Source of the DNA: Deltaproteobacteria bacterium
GTDB lineage: Bacteria > Desulfobacterota > Desulfuromonadia > Geobacterales > Pseudopelobacteraceae
NCBI GenBank assembly: GCA_021781535.1
Contig: JAJXWO010000033.1
Span: 1-36,230, forward strand
Reading direction: 5' to 3'
Length of the DNA: 36,230 nucleotides
The notes beneath the pieces are model-generated. The model did not search any database, was not told where the DNA came from, and saw nothing but the letters and a program-made list of their open reading frames with translations. The position numbers and the translations under genes are program-made. How positions within the stretch are numbered: position 1 is the stretch's first letter; every line of letters begins with the position of its first letter. Positions 15,932 through 23,023 of this stretch are shown here, one piece after another.

Positions 15932-15987
15932 AATCGGCCAACTGCGCAGTTGAGGGTATTCTGCACGCAGCTCGCACTGAAAAACAT
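15867..15987 (+). other. In-frame 5' extension of dgkA without a standard start; candidate -1 frameshift or non-AUG start site
   Basis: The dgkA frame is open back to the TGA at 15841-15843. From about 15910 to 15987 it encodes the conserved DgkA N-terminus (KPERFIESANCAVEGIL, then HAARTEKHM). No ATG, GTG or TTG exists in this frame upstream of 15988. Three routes are visible. (1) A -1 slip in ybeY at G-TTA-AAC (15910-15916), with an SD-like AAGGA 6 nt upstream and a perfect palindrome CAACTGCGCAGTTG (15939-15952) downstream. (2) An ATT start at 15883 with AGAAGGAG 8 nt upstream. (3) A base error here. GTTAAAC is a known viral -1 heptamer. Confidence 0.6.
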
Positions 15988-16617
15988 ATGCGCATTCATT
16001 TTATTGCGACCATTGTTGTGCTGCTGGCGGTTTTATTTCTTAAAGTCACCCCTGTGGAGTTTGCCTTGCTTGCACTTTCAATCCTGTCAGTGCTGTGCGC
16101 CGAGATGTTTAATACTGCTGTGGAAGCAATTGTAGATCTTGTCTCTCCCGGTTACCATCCGCTGGCTAAAATTGCAAAAGATACGGCTGCCGGTGCTGTG
16201 TTAATTGCATCCTGCGGAGCCGCCATTATGGCGTATCTGATTCTGGCTAAATACGTTATGCCGCGTTATGGGGAGGTTCTTGCGATGTTTGGCACTGTGT
16301 CTGACATGGGTACGATCGTATCGGTCCTGATCGTAGTTATTGTTGTTATTATCCTAAAGAGCGCCACCAGCACCGGAACCCCTCTTCACGGCGGTATACC
16401 GAGCGGTCACGCTGCTGTTGCGTTCTCAATCGCCACCGCCGTGTCACTGAACACCCATGATCCCCTCATTTCGGTACTTTCACTACTGCTGGCAATCATG
16501 GTGAGTCACTCGCGTCTGTTGATGAAAATACACACAATGCGCGAAATTATTATAGGAGCATCCATTGGTTCCATTATTACGCTGCTGGTCCTTCAAATTT
16601 TCAAAATGTATGCATGA
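15988..16617 (+). CDS. dgkA: Diacylglycerol kinase (DgkA type) fused to a PAP2-like phosphatase domain
   Basis: Membrane enzyme of lipid recycling. The N-terminal part is prokaryotic DgkA, with the signature EMFNTAVEAIVDLV and KIAKDTAAGAVL. After a further membrane helix comes a PAP2-like domain with KSATSTGTPLHGG, PSGHAAVAF and SRLLMKIHTMRE. The last PAP2 motif has Glu where Asp is usual (HX3E). It might therefore phosphorylate diacylglycerol or undecaprenol and also hydrolyse the phosphate, or the PAP2 part may act on another lipid phosphate. The coordinates start at the only standard ATG, but this removes the conserved region before RIHF. The true coding region reaches at least 15910 (see the preceding entry). 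It is the last gene of the pgpH operon and converges with the next gene across 19 bp with no visible terminator. Confidence 0.85.
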   Translation: MRIHFIATIVVLLAVLFLKVTPVEFALLALSILSVLCAEMFNTAVEAIVDLVSPGYHPLAKIAKDTAAGAVLIASCGAAIMAYLILAKYVMPRYGEVLAMFGTVSDMGTIVSVLIVVIVVIILKSATSTGTPLHGGIPSGHAAVAFSIATAVSLNTHDPLISVLSLLLAIMVSHSRLLMKIHTMREIIIGASIGSIITLLVLQIFKMYA

Positions 16618-16636
16618 TAAGCTGCTGTACCACTCC

Positions 16637-17011
16637 CTACTTTAAGCGGAACTTTTGCAATGCGCTCTGAAACAGCTCTGGCGTAAATCCTTTCATGACA
16701 GTTTCATCTTTGCCGGTGCCGATAACAAGTACCGGAACTCCGGTGCTGTTGTATTTAAGCGTCAGGTCATCCATTGCTTTCGAGTCAAGCTCGACATCTC
16801 TATTGATGAACGGGATATTGTTTTTGGCCAGGTATTCCTTGGCTTCACGACAATGTGGACACCATGCAACTGAAAACAGTACGATCTGAGGATATTGTTT
16901 CACTGCAGCTATTCCGGCAGGGTTCAAGGCCTCGTGGCGTGTTACTTCAGCGCCTGAAGACACACCGGCTATCAAGATTGCGGCCAAGGCGGCACATACT
17001 GTTCGTATCAT
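16637..17011 (-). CDS. Exported glutaredoxin-like thiol-disulfide protein
   Basis: A 124-residue protein with an N-terminal signal peptide (about 1-20, cleavage likely after SSGA) and a glutaredoxin/thioredoxin fold. The active site is CPHC (C51, C54) in VAWCPHCREAKEYL, and the cis-proline segment is STGVPVLVIG. It probably works in the periplasm, reducing or isomerising thiols, or serves cytochrome or Fe-S maturation; partners are not visible. AAGGAG 8 nt before the ATG confirms the start. A predicted lipid or membrane anchor is not seen. It is a single gene that converges with dgkA. Confidence 0.87.
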   Translation of the reverse strand: MIRTVCAALAAILIAGVSSGAEVTRHEALNPAGIAAVKQYPQIVLFSVAWCPHCREAKEYLAKNNIPFINRDVELDSKAMDDLTLKYNSTGVPVLVIGTGKDETVMKGFTPELFQSALQKFRLK

Positions 17012-17147
17012 TATAATATCTCCTTGTTGCTGATCAGAGGGTAGGCATTCTTTTAGATATACCGCACCTATTACGTGAAAATCAATTTATAAAATCGTCG
17101 GCTTTCATGTCAAATAGTCACGTCGAGTGGGAGTGTCATCAAGAGTG

Positions 17148-17174
17148 TGATACAATGTTCATTATAAGGAGGGG
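17148..17174 (+). promoter_or_regulatory. Extended -10 followed by an orphan strong Shine-Dalgarno
   Basis: TG-A-TACAAT (17148-17156) is followed 9 nt later by AAGGAGGGG (17166-17174), a near-ideal ribosome site with no good gene after it. The only frame at usable distance starts with TTG 17186 (47 codons, ending at 17328) and looks non-coding. The 17012-17325 region otherwise holds only short dyads, for example GACAA-AAGC-TTGTC. Confidence 0.3.
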
Positions 17175-17277
17175 ACTGCTTTCCCTTGTTTGACAAAAGC
17201 TTGTCCCGTAGTCCTCAACCCCTGAAAAGCCATCGTTTTGCCGAATTTAACGTCTTTATTTATACATTATGCAGGCG

Positions 17278-17283
17278 TATAAT
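17278..17283 (+). promoter_or_regulatory. Putative -10 element for the secreted protein-lipoprotein pair
   Basis: A perfect TATAAT at 17278-17283, 43 nt upstream of the ATG at 17326. The -35 position (TTTATT, 17255-17260) is poor, so an alternative sigma factor or activator is possible. Confidence 0.4.
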
Positions 17284-17325
17284 AATTTTATATAAGGTAA
17301 ATGTTGCACACGAAGGGGGATGGAA

Positions 17326-17706
17326 ATGAAAAAGACTGTGTGTATTGTCCTTACGGCCGTCGCAATGATTTTTATGAATTCCCTCCCCGGGGATGCATAT
17401 CGTGGAGGGCACCGAGGTCATGTCGGCATAGGTGTCTCAATCGGCCCGGTATGGGGCCCGGGATGGTGGGATCCATACTATCCATCTTACCCGTATTATC
17501 CATATTATCCATATTACACTGCACCGCCTGTTGTTGTCCCGCAACAGCAGCCTGAGATTTATGTTGAACCGGCGCCGCAACAACAGGAACCTGTCTATTG
17601 GTATTACTGCCGGGATCCTGAAGGTTATTATCCATACATTAAACGCTGTCCGAAAGGGTGGATGCGAGTGGTCCCATCTTCCTCCCCTGAGGACCGGAAG
17701 GAGTGA
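17326..17706 (+). CDS. Secreted Pro/Tyr-rich protein with a C-terminal YYC...CPKGW motif
   Basis: A 126-residue exported protein. The signal peptide (KKTVCIVLTAVAMIFM) ends near GDA. Then come a Gly/Trp-rich stretch, a run of Pro-Tyr-Tyr units, a Pro/Gln-rich linker, and a C-terminal module YYCRDPEGYYPYIKRCPKGW with two cysteines. That last module recurs in small exported proteins of proteobacteria. I know no established function; a surface or cell-envelope structural role is a guess. AAGGGGG 6 nt before ATG 17326 favours that start over ATG 17320. It is followed at once by a glycine-zipper lipoprotein (5 nt gap), so they form a two-gene unit. Confidence 0.75.
   Translation: MKKTVCIVLTAVAMIFMNSLPGDAYRGGHRGHVGIGVSIGPVWGPGWWDPYYPSYPYYPYYPYYTAPPVVVPQQQPEIYVEPAPQQQEPVYWYYCRDPEGYYPYIKRCPKGWMRVVPSSSPEDRKE
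17473..17517 (+). repeat. Five tandem 9-bp units encoding Pro-Tyr/Ser-Tyr triplets
   Basis: In-frame tandem units CCATACTAT, CCATCTTAC, CCGTATTAT, CCATATTAT, CCATATTAC within the secreted protein gene. They encode PYY-PSY-PYY-PYY-PYY. The last three differ at only one or two bases each, which suggests recent expansion by slippage. Confidence 0.85.
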
Positions 17707-17711
17707 CGATC

Positions 17712-18263
17712 ATGTTGATACGCATGCGAAGTTTATTGTCATTGGTGGCGTTACCGGCAATGCTGTCATTGGTTGGATGCGTGACTCTCCCGACAGGGCC
17801 GAGTGTAACGGTATTGCCAGCCCCGGGGAAGTCTTTTGAACAATTCCAGACTGAGGATATGATTTGCAGGCAGTGGGCTGGCCAACAGATCGGGATGACA
17901 CGGGAAGATGCGGTTAACCAGAATGTAGCATCAGGGGCAGTCGTAGGAACGGTGGTTGGCGCAGGTATCGGTGCGGCCCTTGGCGCAGCTTCCGGACATC
18001 CGGGGGCGGGGGCTGCCATTGGCGCTGGCAGCGGGCTTCTTGTTGGAAGTGCTGCTGGTTCTGATTCCGGTCAGGTCTACGGATATGAGGCACAACGCCG
18101 GTACGACATTGCGTATGAACAGTGCATGTATGCAAAGGGAAACCAGATACCGGGTGTGGTGACACATCGTGTGTGGAGAACCGCTCCACAACAGCCTCCT
18201 CCTCCTCCGGATATGTACTCTGTACCGCCGGACTATGTACCTTCCTATCCGCCGCCACGGTAA
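17712..18263 (+). CDS. Glycine-zipper lipoprotein
   Basis: A 183-residue protein with a lipoprotein signal (LPAMLSLVGC, lipobox LVGC, lipidated Cys near residue 23). A conserved polar segment with QTEDMICRQWAGQQIGMT follows, then a long Gly/Ala glycine-zipper region (about 75-115) that can insert in or pack against membranes. It ends in a Pro-rich, Tyr-containing tail. Similar glycine-zipper outer-membrane lipoproteins are common in the Geobacterales and Proteobacteria, mostly uncharacterised. AAGGAG 8 nt before ATG 17712 decides the start; a GTG at 17703 overlaps the previous stop. It probably works with the secreted protein before it. Confidence 0.8.
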   Translation: MLIRMRSLLSLVALPAMLSLVGCVTLPTGPSVTVLPAPGKSFEQFQTEDMICRQWAGQQIGMTREDAVNQNVASGAVVGTVVGAGIGAALGAASGHPGAGAAIGAGSGLLVGSAAGSDSGQVYGYEAQRRYDIAYEQCMYAKGNQIPGVVTHRVWRTAPQQPPPPPDMYSVPPDYVPSYPPPR

Positions 18264-18270
18264 GTGGCTG

Positions 18271-18311
18271 ACTCCAGTGTTTTATCCTTGCAAAGGATAA
18301 AACACTGGAGT
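18271..18311. terminator. Perfect 19-bp inverted repeat between convergent genes
   Basis: Arms 18271-18289 and 18293-18311 are perfectly complementary around a 3-nt loop (GCA). It lies 7 nt after the lipoprotein stop and 9 nt beyond the MCP stop on the other strand. There is no external T-tract, but the arms contain GTTTTAT/ATAAAAC. It probably blocks transcription from both sides. Confidence 0.7.
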
Positions 18312-18320
18312 GTGAAGGCA

Positions 18321-19997
18321 TCATGCCTTGAATCGCTCCATTTCTTCCTGAAGTACATCAATCTGTCGGGCAAGTTTAATCAGGACTTCATCCATTACCA
18401 AAGTTGATTTGACGTGCACATCAGTTGATTCTTCAAAATCCTTGAGTGCCTCACCAATTCTTTCGGCGTTGGTCGTCTGGAGTATGGACGCTTCGCAAAT
18501 TCCAGCAACCATGGCATTTATCTCTTGATTGGCGTTAACAACCTGGGATGCTGAATTCTGATGGTCGTTGATGGAATGCATAACCTCCCGGGTAAGATTT
18601 CTCATGCGCTCAACCGCCGAGGTTATTAACTCGCTGCCGTCGCTCTGTTCCTGTGTGGCGCGAGCGATCTGTTCCACCATTTCGGCAACATTGTCCATTG
18701 CCTGCCTCATGATCTTACTCGCTTCCGCCTGATTGGCCGCCGTAGTGTTTATTTCCATCATCTGGCTGCTGGCGGCCTGAATGCCGTCTACAATTTTTAA
18801 GAGGGCTTCGCCGGATCGTTGCGATAGCACTGTTCCCTCGGAAATACGTTTTTCGGAAAGTGCAATTGCTTTTACCGCCCGCTCCGTATCTTCCCTGACC
18901 CCCAATATTATCTCAGAAATTTCTCTGGTGTTAATTCCGGTTCTCTTTGCCAGATTTTTGATTTCAACGGCGATCACTGAAAAGCTTTTGCCGCGTTCTC
19001 CGGCCTGTGCGGCGATTATTGATGCGTTGAGAGCCAGAAGATTGGTCTGTTCGGCCACTTCATCGATGACAGAGAGTATCGTGCCGATATTTGCCACTCT
19101 TTTTGACAGATTTTCAATGGCATCGAACGTAACTGCAGATGATGATCGTATTTCGTTGATGCCGGTAATGGTTGCGTCGACGGCCTTCCACCCTTCCTCG
19201 GCATCATTTCTGACCGTTTCAGCTATACGGGAAGTATCGGCGGCTTGGGATCCGATCTGTTTGATCGCGTAGTCCATTTCAATGACAAGCGATGCAGTCC
19301 TGGTGGTATCAGTTGCCAGAATGGCGGCATTTTCCTCGATCTGACGGACAGCCGACGCCATTTCAATGATTGATGAGCTGACCTCTTCAACCGAAAGTAC
19401 AAGAAATTCCAGTTGCAGTGTCGTTGATTCAAGGCTTTGCGTCATGCTTTCCATTGAGGTAGTGTTGCTTGAAGAGAGGCTTGACATGGTGACAACGGAA
19501 TCGGAGATGTCCGTGATGGAGCGGTTGATTTCCCGTATCGCTGTGGACGTTCGATTGAGGCCTTCGGATTGTATGGCCGCCGAAGAAACACCTTTTTCGG
19601 AGAGTTGTCTGATGGTTCCGGAGATGCTCCTGAGTTCATGCAGCGATAAATGCACCTTGGTTATCGCTCCGGCCAACCGCTCCATCATGGAGTTGAAATT
19701 TTCGGCCAGCAGAGACATCTCTGATTCTCCCATGAAACTCACCCGCTCAGTCAACTCCCCTTCGGCAGCCTTGTTCATTGCCCCGGCAATCTGCTTGATG
19801 CGAACTACCAGTTTACGGGTTATGAGTATCCAGCTGACCGCCACCATAAAAATAATGTTGAATGTGTACAGTGCCGCAAGAAACACACGATTGGGAATTT
19901 CCGGCCACAGGGTTGCGAATAGGCCAATCAGGGAAAGGATGATCCCGAGTACAAGGAGAGTTCGGATAAGGTTTGTCCCGGTTTTCAGCTTTTTCAC
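18321..19997 (-). CDS. Methyl-accepting chemotaxis-like transducer without a periplasmic sensor domain
   Basis: A 558-residue protein with two membrane helices close together (about 10-28 and 36-58) joined by a loop of only about 10 residues, so no ligand-binding domain. A HAMP domain follows (about 60-112), then a very long coiled-coil signalling domain of about 200 residues on each side of the tip. The tip EQTNLLALNASIIAAQAGERG is recognisable, but the usual IEAARAGE reads IIAAQAGE, losing a Glu and an Arg that contact CheA/CheW in model receptors. The start is taken as GTG 19997, with GGGAGG 8 nt upstream. The longer frame from 20063 has no SD. No CheA or CheW lies nearby. It may sense the membrane or serve a non-motility chemosensory pathway. 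Confidence 0.85.
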   Translation of the reverse strand: MKKLKTGTNLIRTLLVLGIILSLIGLFATLWPEIPNRVFLAALYTFNIIFMVAVSWILITRKLVVRIKQIAGAMNKAAEGELTERVSFMGESEMSLLAENFNSMMERLAGAITKVHLSLHELRSISGTIRQLSEKGVSSAAIQSEGLNRTSTAIREINRSITDISDSVVTMSSLSSSNTTSMESMTQSLESTTLQLEFLVLSVEEVSSSIIEMASAVRQIEENAAILATDTTRTASLVIEMDYAIKQIGSQAADTSRIAETVRNDAEEGWKAVDATITGINEIRSSSAVTFDAIENLSKRVANIGTILSVIDEVAEQTNLLALNASIIAAQAGERGKSFSVIAVEIKNLAKRTGINTREISEIILGVREDTERAVKAIALSEKRISEGTVLSQRSGEALLKIVDGIQAASSQMMEINTTAANQAEASKIMRQAMDNVAEMVEQIARATQEQSDGSELITSAVERMRNLTREVMHSINDHQNSASQVVNANQEINAMVAGICEASILQTTNAERIGEALKDFEESTDVHVKSTLVMDEVLIKLARQIDVLQEEMERFKA

Positions 19998-20132
19998 GTA
20001 GCGTTCCTCCCACATATCGAAGTGTTCTGTAAGTGGTGATAATAGTGGCATCTTCAGGTGCATTGTTATTGTGCAATATTACCTATTTTGTAGTTGTAAC
20101 CAAGTAAAAAATGGTTTTATACACAAAACAGT

Positions 20133-20140
20133 TTATCGGA
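20133..20140 (-). promoter_or_regulatory. FliA-like -10 upstream of the transducer gene
   Basis: On the minus strand TCCGATAA differs by one base from the sigma-28 -10 consensus GCCGATAA, 135 nt upstream of the start at 19997. The matching -35 (TAAA type) is poor, so this is only a candidate for flagellar-class control. Confidence 0.25.
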
Positions 20141-20203
20141 AGTTCAGTAGAGGTTGATCATAAATTGACTGATTGGCACCTTCGTGCACACTATGACTGT
20201 AAT

Positions 20204-20237
20204 ATATGTTCATTCTGATGTACAATATGCTCATTCT
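20204..20237. repeat. Two 13-bp direct repeats spaced 21 bp upstream of asnS
   Basis: ATATGTTCATTCT (20204-20216) and ATATGCTCATTCT (20225-20237), 12 of 13 identical, start-to-start 21 bp, two helical turns. A TACAAT -10-like hexamer (20221-20226) lies between and into the second copy. They could be operator half-sites for asnS or for the divergent transducer gene. The rest of 20064-20305 shows nothing else firm. Confidence 0.5.
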
Positions 20238-20305
20238 TATATGTCGGGATATGGGTGCCAAAATAAGAGCTGATTGTTGTCGGATATAAAAACGCACGGA
20301 AGGGG

Positions 20306-21697
20306 ATGTCTTTGAGCAATAAACAACACATCGTTTCAATATTGAAACTCGCGAATGTAGGTGTGGATTTAACCGTCACGGGATGGGTCAGGTCGGTAAG
20401 GGTTGGCAAAGGCATCGCTTTTATTGCACTTAATGACGGTTCATGTGTTTCCAGTTTGCAGGTCATAATTGAGTCTGCTTTGCCGGAATATGACGAAGTA
20501 TGCCGCCTTGGAACCGGCAGTGCTGTAGCCATCACGGGTGTCCTGTCCGAGTCTCCCGCAGCAGGCCAATCTGTTGAGCTTCGTGCAGAGAAAGTAACGA
20601 TTTACGGTGGCGTTGATGGTAGTTATCCTCTCCAAAAAAAGCACCACAGCTTCGAGTTTCTGAGAAGCATTGCTCATCTGCGCCCGCGAGCAAACACGTT
20701 TGGGGCTGTCTTCCGTACCAGATCTGCGCTTTCTTTTGCGATTCACCGTTTTTTCCGCGAGCGTGCTTTTGTGTACGTCCACACTCCCATAATTACTGCA
20801 AACGACTGCGAAGGGGCCGGAGAGCAGTTCAAGGTTACGACTCTCGATGCAGCTGCACCACCAATGACCAAGGGAAAGATAGACTTCAGTAATGACTTTT
20901 TCGGGCAGCCGACCGGGCTCACCGTAAGCGGACAGTTAGAAGGAGAACTTTTGGCTATGGGCCTGTCCTCGGTATATACGTTCGGGCCAACATTTCGTGC
21001 CGAAAATTCCAATACTCCACGGCATGCCGCAGAATTCTGGATGGTTGAACCGGAGATAGCTTTTGCAGATCTTGCCGATGACGCTGATCTGGCCGAGGAT
21101 TTCATAAAGTATCTCTGTGGCTTTGCCTTGGAGGAGTGCGCTGAAGACATGGCTTTTTTCGACAAACAGATAGAGCCCGGAGTTATCGAACGCGTACGGA
21201 ACCTTGCCGAGTCGGAATTTGTGAGGATGGACTACACCGAGGCGATTGCCAGGCTTGAGAAGGCTCCCATGTCTTTTCAGTATCCGGTTGCGTGGGGACT
21301 TGACTTGCAAACGGAACACGAAAGGTACCTTACCGAAAAAGTGGTTGGCGGGCCTCTGTTTGTCCTCAATTATCCGAAGGACATCAAAGCATTTTATATG
21401 CGCCAGAACGAAGACGGCCGCACCGTTGCCGCGATGGATCTTCTGGTGCCGAAGGTTGGTGAAATAATTGGTGGTTCTCAGCGTGAAGAACGCCTGGATT
21501 TGCTTCAAATGCGCATGGACGAGATGGGCATAAGCACGCAAGCGCTTTCCTGGTATCTCGACAGCAGGCGGTGGGGTACCTGCCCGCACGCCGGATTCGG
21601 GCTGGGATTCGAGCGTTTGATTATGCATATTACCGGGATGGAAAATATCCGGGACGTCATACCTTTCCCGCGGACGCCGGGGCATGCAGAGTTCTAA
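20306..21697 (+). CDS. asnS: Asparaginyl-tRNA synthetase
   Basis: Class IIb synthetase charging tRNA-Asn with asparagine. The 463 residues have an N-terminal OB-fold anticodon-binding domain (VGVDLTVTGWVRSVRVGKGI, about 13-100). The class II core has TFGPTFRAENSNTPRHAAEF (motif 2) and the C-terminal motif 3 FGLGFERLIM, ending in FPRTPGHAEF typical of AsnRS. GGAAGGGG lies just before ATG 20306 but is better spaced for a TTG at 20312, so the true start may be two codons later. The upstream region contains the direct repeats described separately. Presence of AsnRS means this organism does not depend only on the transamidation route for Asn-tRNA. Confidence 0.96.
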   Translation: MSLSNKQHIVSILKLANVGVDLTVTGWVRSVRVGKGIAFIALNDGSCVSSLQVIIESALPEYDEVCRLGTGSAVAITGVLSESPAAGQSVELRAEKVTIYGGVDGSYPLQKKHHSFEFLRSIAHLRPRANTFGAVFRTRSALSFAIHRFFRERAFVYVHTPIITANDCEGAGEQFKVTTLDAAAPPMTKGKIDFSNDFFGQPTGLTVSGQLEGELLAMGLSSVYTFGPTFRAENSNTPRHAAEFWMVEPEIAFADLADDADLAEDFIKYLCGFALEECAEDMAFFDKQIEPGVIERVRNLAESEFVRMDYTEAIARLEKAPMSFQYPVAWGLDLQTEHERYLTEKVVGGPLFVLNYPKDIKAFYMRQNEDGRTVAAMDLLVPKVGEIIGGSQREERLDLLQMRMDEMGISTQALSWYLDSRRWGTCPHAGFGLGFERLIMHITGMENIRDVIPFPRTPGHAEF

Positions 21698-21698
21698 A

Positions 21699-21717
21699 AC
21701 CGGAACGCTGCCGGTTA
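21699..21717 (+). terminator. Small hairpin after asnS
   Basis: AACCGG (21699-21704) and CCGGTT (21712-21717) around a 7-nt loop, 1 nt after the asnS stop, without a T-tract. It is weak and may not terminate; the DUF503 gene follows 39 nt later on the same strand. Confidence 0.3.
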
Positions 21718-21756
21718 AGACAAGGGTCGTAGTAATATATATAGAAGGGTTTGGGG

Positions 21757-22038
21757 ATGTTTATTTTTTGCCTTGAAATACACCTTTCCCTGCCGTCGCA
21801 CTCACTTAAAGAGAAACGCGGGATCGTTAAGAGCATTCTCGGGCGGGCGAGGAACCGCTTCAATGTGGCGTGTGCCGAGGTTGACAGACAGGATAATGCT
21901 TCGGCGGCGGTCCTTGGTTTTGTTACGGTAAGTCCGGATAAAGCTATTCCGAGGCAGGCACTGGAGCGCCTGGAAGATTGGATCTACGAGGGATGGCCGG
22001 ATGTTGAGATAACGGCGTCAAATATTTCAGAGATTTGA
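21757..22038 (+). CDS. DUF503 (YlxP-like) protein
   Basis: A 93-residue DUF503 protein, with FCLEIHLSLPSHSLKEKRGI, KSILGRARNRFNVACAEVD and the C-terminal VEITASNISEI region all fitting the family. In Firmicutes the ylxP homologue sits beside infB and rbfA and is thought to touch ribosome function. Here it stands between asnS and a nuclease gene, so context gives no more than a loose link to translation. AAGGG 8 nt before ATG 21757 decides the start; a TTG at 21751 is less likely. The function is unknown. Confidence 0.87.
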   Translation: MFIFCLEIHLSLPSHSLKEKRGIVKSILGRARNRFNVACAEVDRQDNASAAVLGFVTVSPDKAIPRQALERLEDWIYEGWPDVEITASNISEI

Positions 22039-22069
22039 AGAGAGGCTTTCTGTCTTACAATGATAAATC

Positions 22070-22099
22070 TTGAAACTCTTGTATGGTTCGGTGTATAAA
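22070..22099 (+). promoter_or_regulatory. Putative promoter of the MBL-pur operon
   Basis: TTGAAA (22070-22075), 18 bp, TATAAA (22094-22099). It lies about 120 nt upstream of the metallo-beta-lactamase-fold gene and is the best candidate start for the run of genes ending at pyrE. No PurR box or purine riboswitch was recognised in 22039-22220. Confidence 0.5.
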
Positions 22100-22220
22100 T
22101 AGCGCTTGCCTGTGTGCTGGGAAAAACACTCAACTGCTTGAAAATTTCCTGTTCTAATTCCTCAGTTGTAGCCGGCTACATGTACCGGTGCATCACTAAT
22201 CTGAAATTCCTGGAGTCTGT

Positions 22221-22991
22221 GTGAAAATCTGTTCGCTGGCGAGCGGCAGCAAGGGTAACTGTCTCTATTTGGAAACCGGTGATACCCGAGTCCTGATAGA
22301 TGCTGGCCTGTCGTTGCGCGAGACGTTGTTGCGAATGGAAGAGGTAGGAATTGATGCCTCAAGCATTCATGCGGTACTGGTTACGCATGAGCATATTGAC
22401 CATATCCGGAGCGCCGGTTCCTTTTCGCGCAAGTTCAAAGTGCCGGTTTTTGTCAGTCACCTGGTTCATGACAAGGCCGATGCCTATTTAAAAAAAACCC
22501 AGGTGAGCGAGTTCGAATCCGGTTCAGTCTTCGCCTTCAGAGAGATTCAGGTAGACCCGGTTCCGATTACACATGACAGTTGTGACCCGGTCGGTTTTGT
22601 TGTTGAATCCTGTGAGGGTCGCGCTGCCTCCGTTACCGATCTGGGCATTGTCACGCGTCTGGTGACGGAAAAACTGCGCGGGTGCCGTTTTATTAATCTG
22701 GAGTCTAACCACGATGTTGATATGCTGATGAACGGCCCTTATCCGTGGGCGCTGAAGCAGCGGATAAAATCGCGTCACGGGCATATTTCCAATGAGGAGT
22801 CGCTGGAACTGCTCCATGAACTTGCCCATGAAGGGCTGGAAGCCCTGGTAATAGCACATATGTCCGAGGTGAATAACCACCCGAAACATGTGGTGCGAAC
22901 TACCCGGGCTTTTTTGAGTGATCAAAACATCTGTTCGCCGCGAATTGTCATTGGTGACCAGTACCGCGCCAGTGCGGTTATGGAAATATAA
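22221..22991 (+). CDS. Metallo-beta-lactamase-fold hydrolase, YycJ/WalJ-like
   Basis: A 256-residue MBL-fold protein with SLASGSKGNCLYLETG at the start and the metal motif THEHIDH (H56, H58, D60, H61). Further ligands are likely in ITHDSCDP, NLESNHDVDML and SRHGHISNEE. The N-terminus and the ESNHD block match the YycJ/WalJ group, which has 5' exonuclease-type activity linked to DNA metabolism in Gram-positives. Whether this homologue acts on DNA, RNA or a small molecule is open. The start is a GTG at 22221 with TGGAG 5 nt upstream. It leads the purine cluster with only 32 nt to purB, so it is probably first in that operon. Confidence 0.87.
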   Translation: MKICSLASGSKGNCLYLETGDTRVLIDAGLSLRETLLRMEEVGIDASSIHAVLVTHEHIDHIRSAGSFSRKFKVPVFVSHLVHDKADAYLKKTQVSEFESGSVFAFREIQVDPVPITHDSCDPVGFVVESCEGRAASVTDLGIVTRLVTEKLRGCRFINLESNHDVDMLMNGPYPWALKQRIKSRHGHISNEESLELLHELAHEGLEALVIAHMSEVNNHPKHVVRTTRAFLSDQNICSPRIVIGDQYRASAVMEI

Positions 22992-23023
22992 TACAATGCA
23001 CACATTAAACGAGGAGCTCATAC

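Noticed and set aside
17473..17517. Tandem 9-bp repeats as a possible CRISPR or iteron array
   Set aside because: The units are contiguous without spacers and in frame inside a coding sequence, so they are protein repeats.
20174..20190. Sigma-54-like TGGCAC...TGC element upstream of asnS
   Set aside because: The GG-to-GC spacing is one base short of the strict sigma-54 requirement.
20936..21685. Long antisense open frame (249 codons) opposite asnS
   Set aside because: It lies wholly over a clear asnS in the other strand, has no recognisable domain, and its composition follows the antisense of a real gene.
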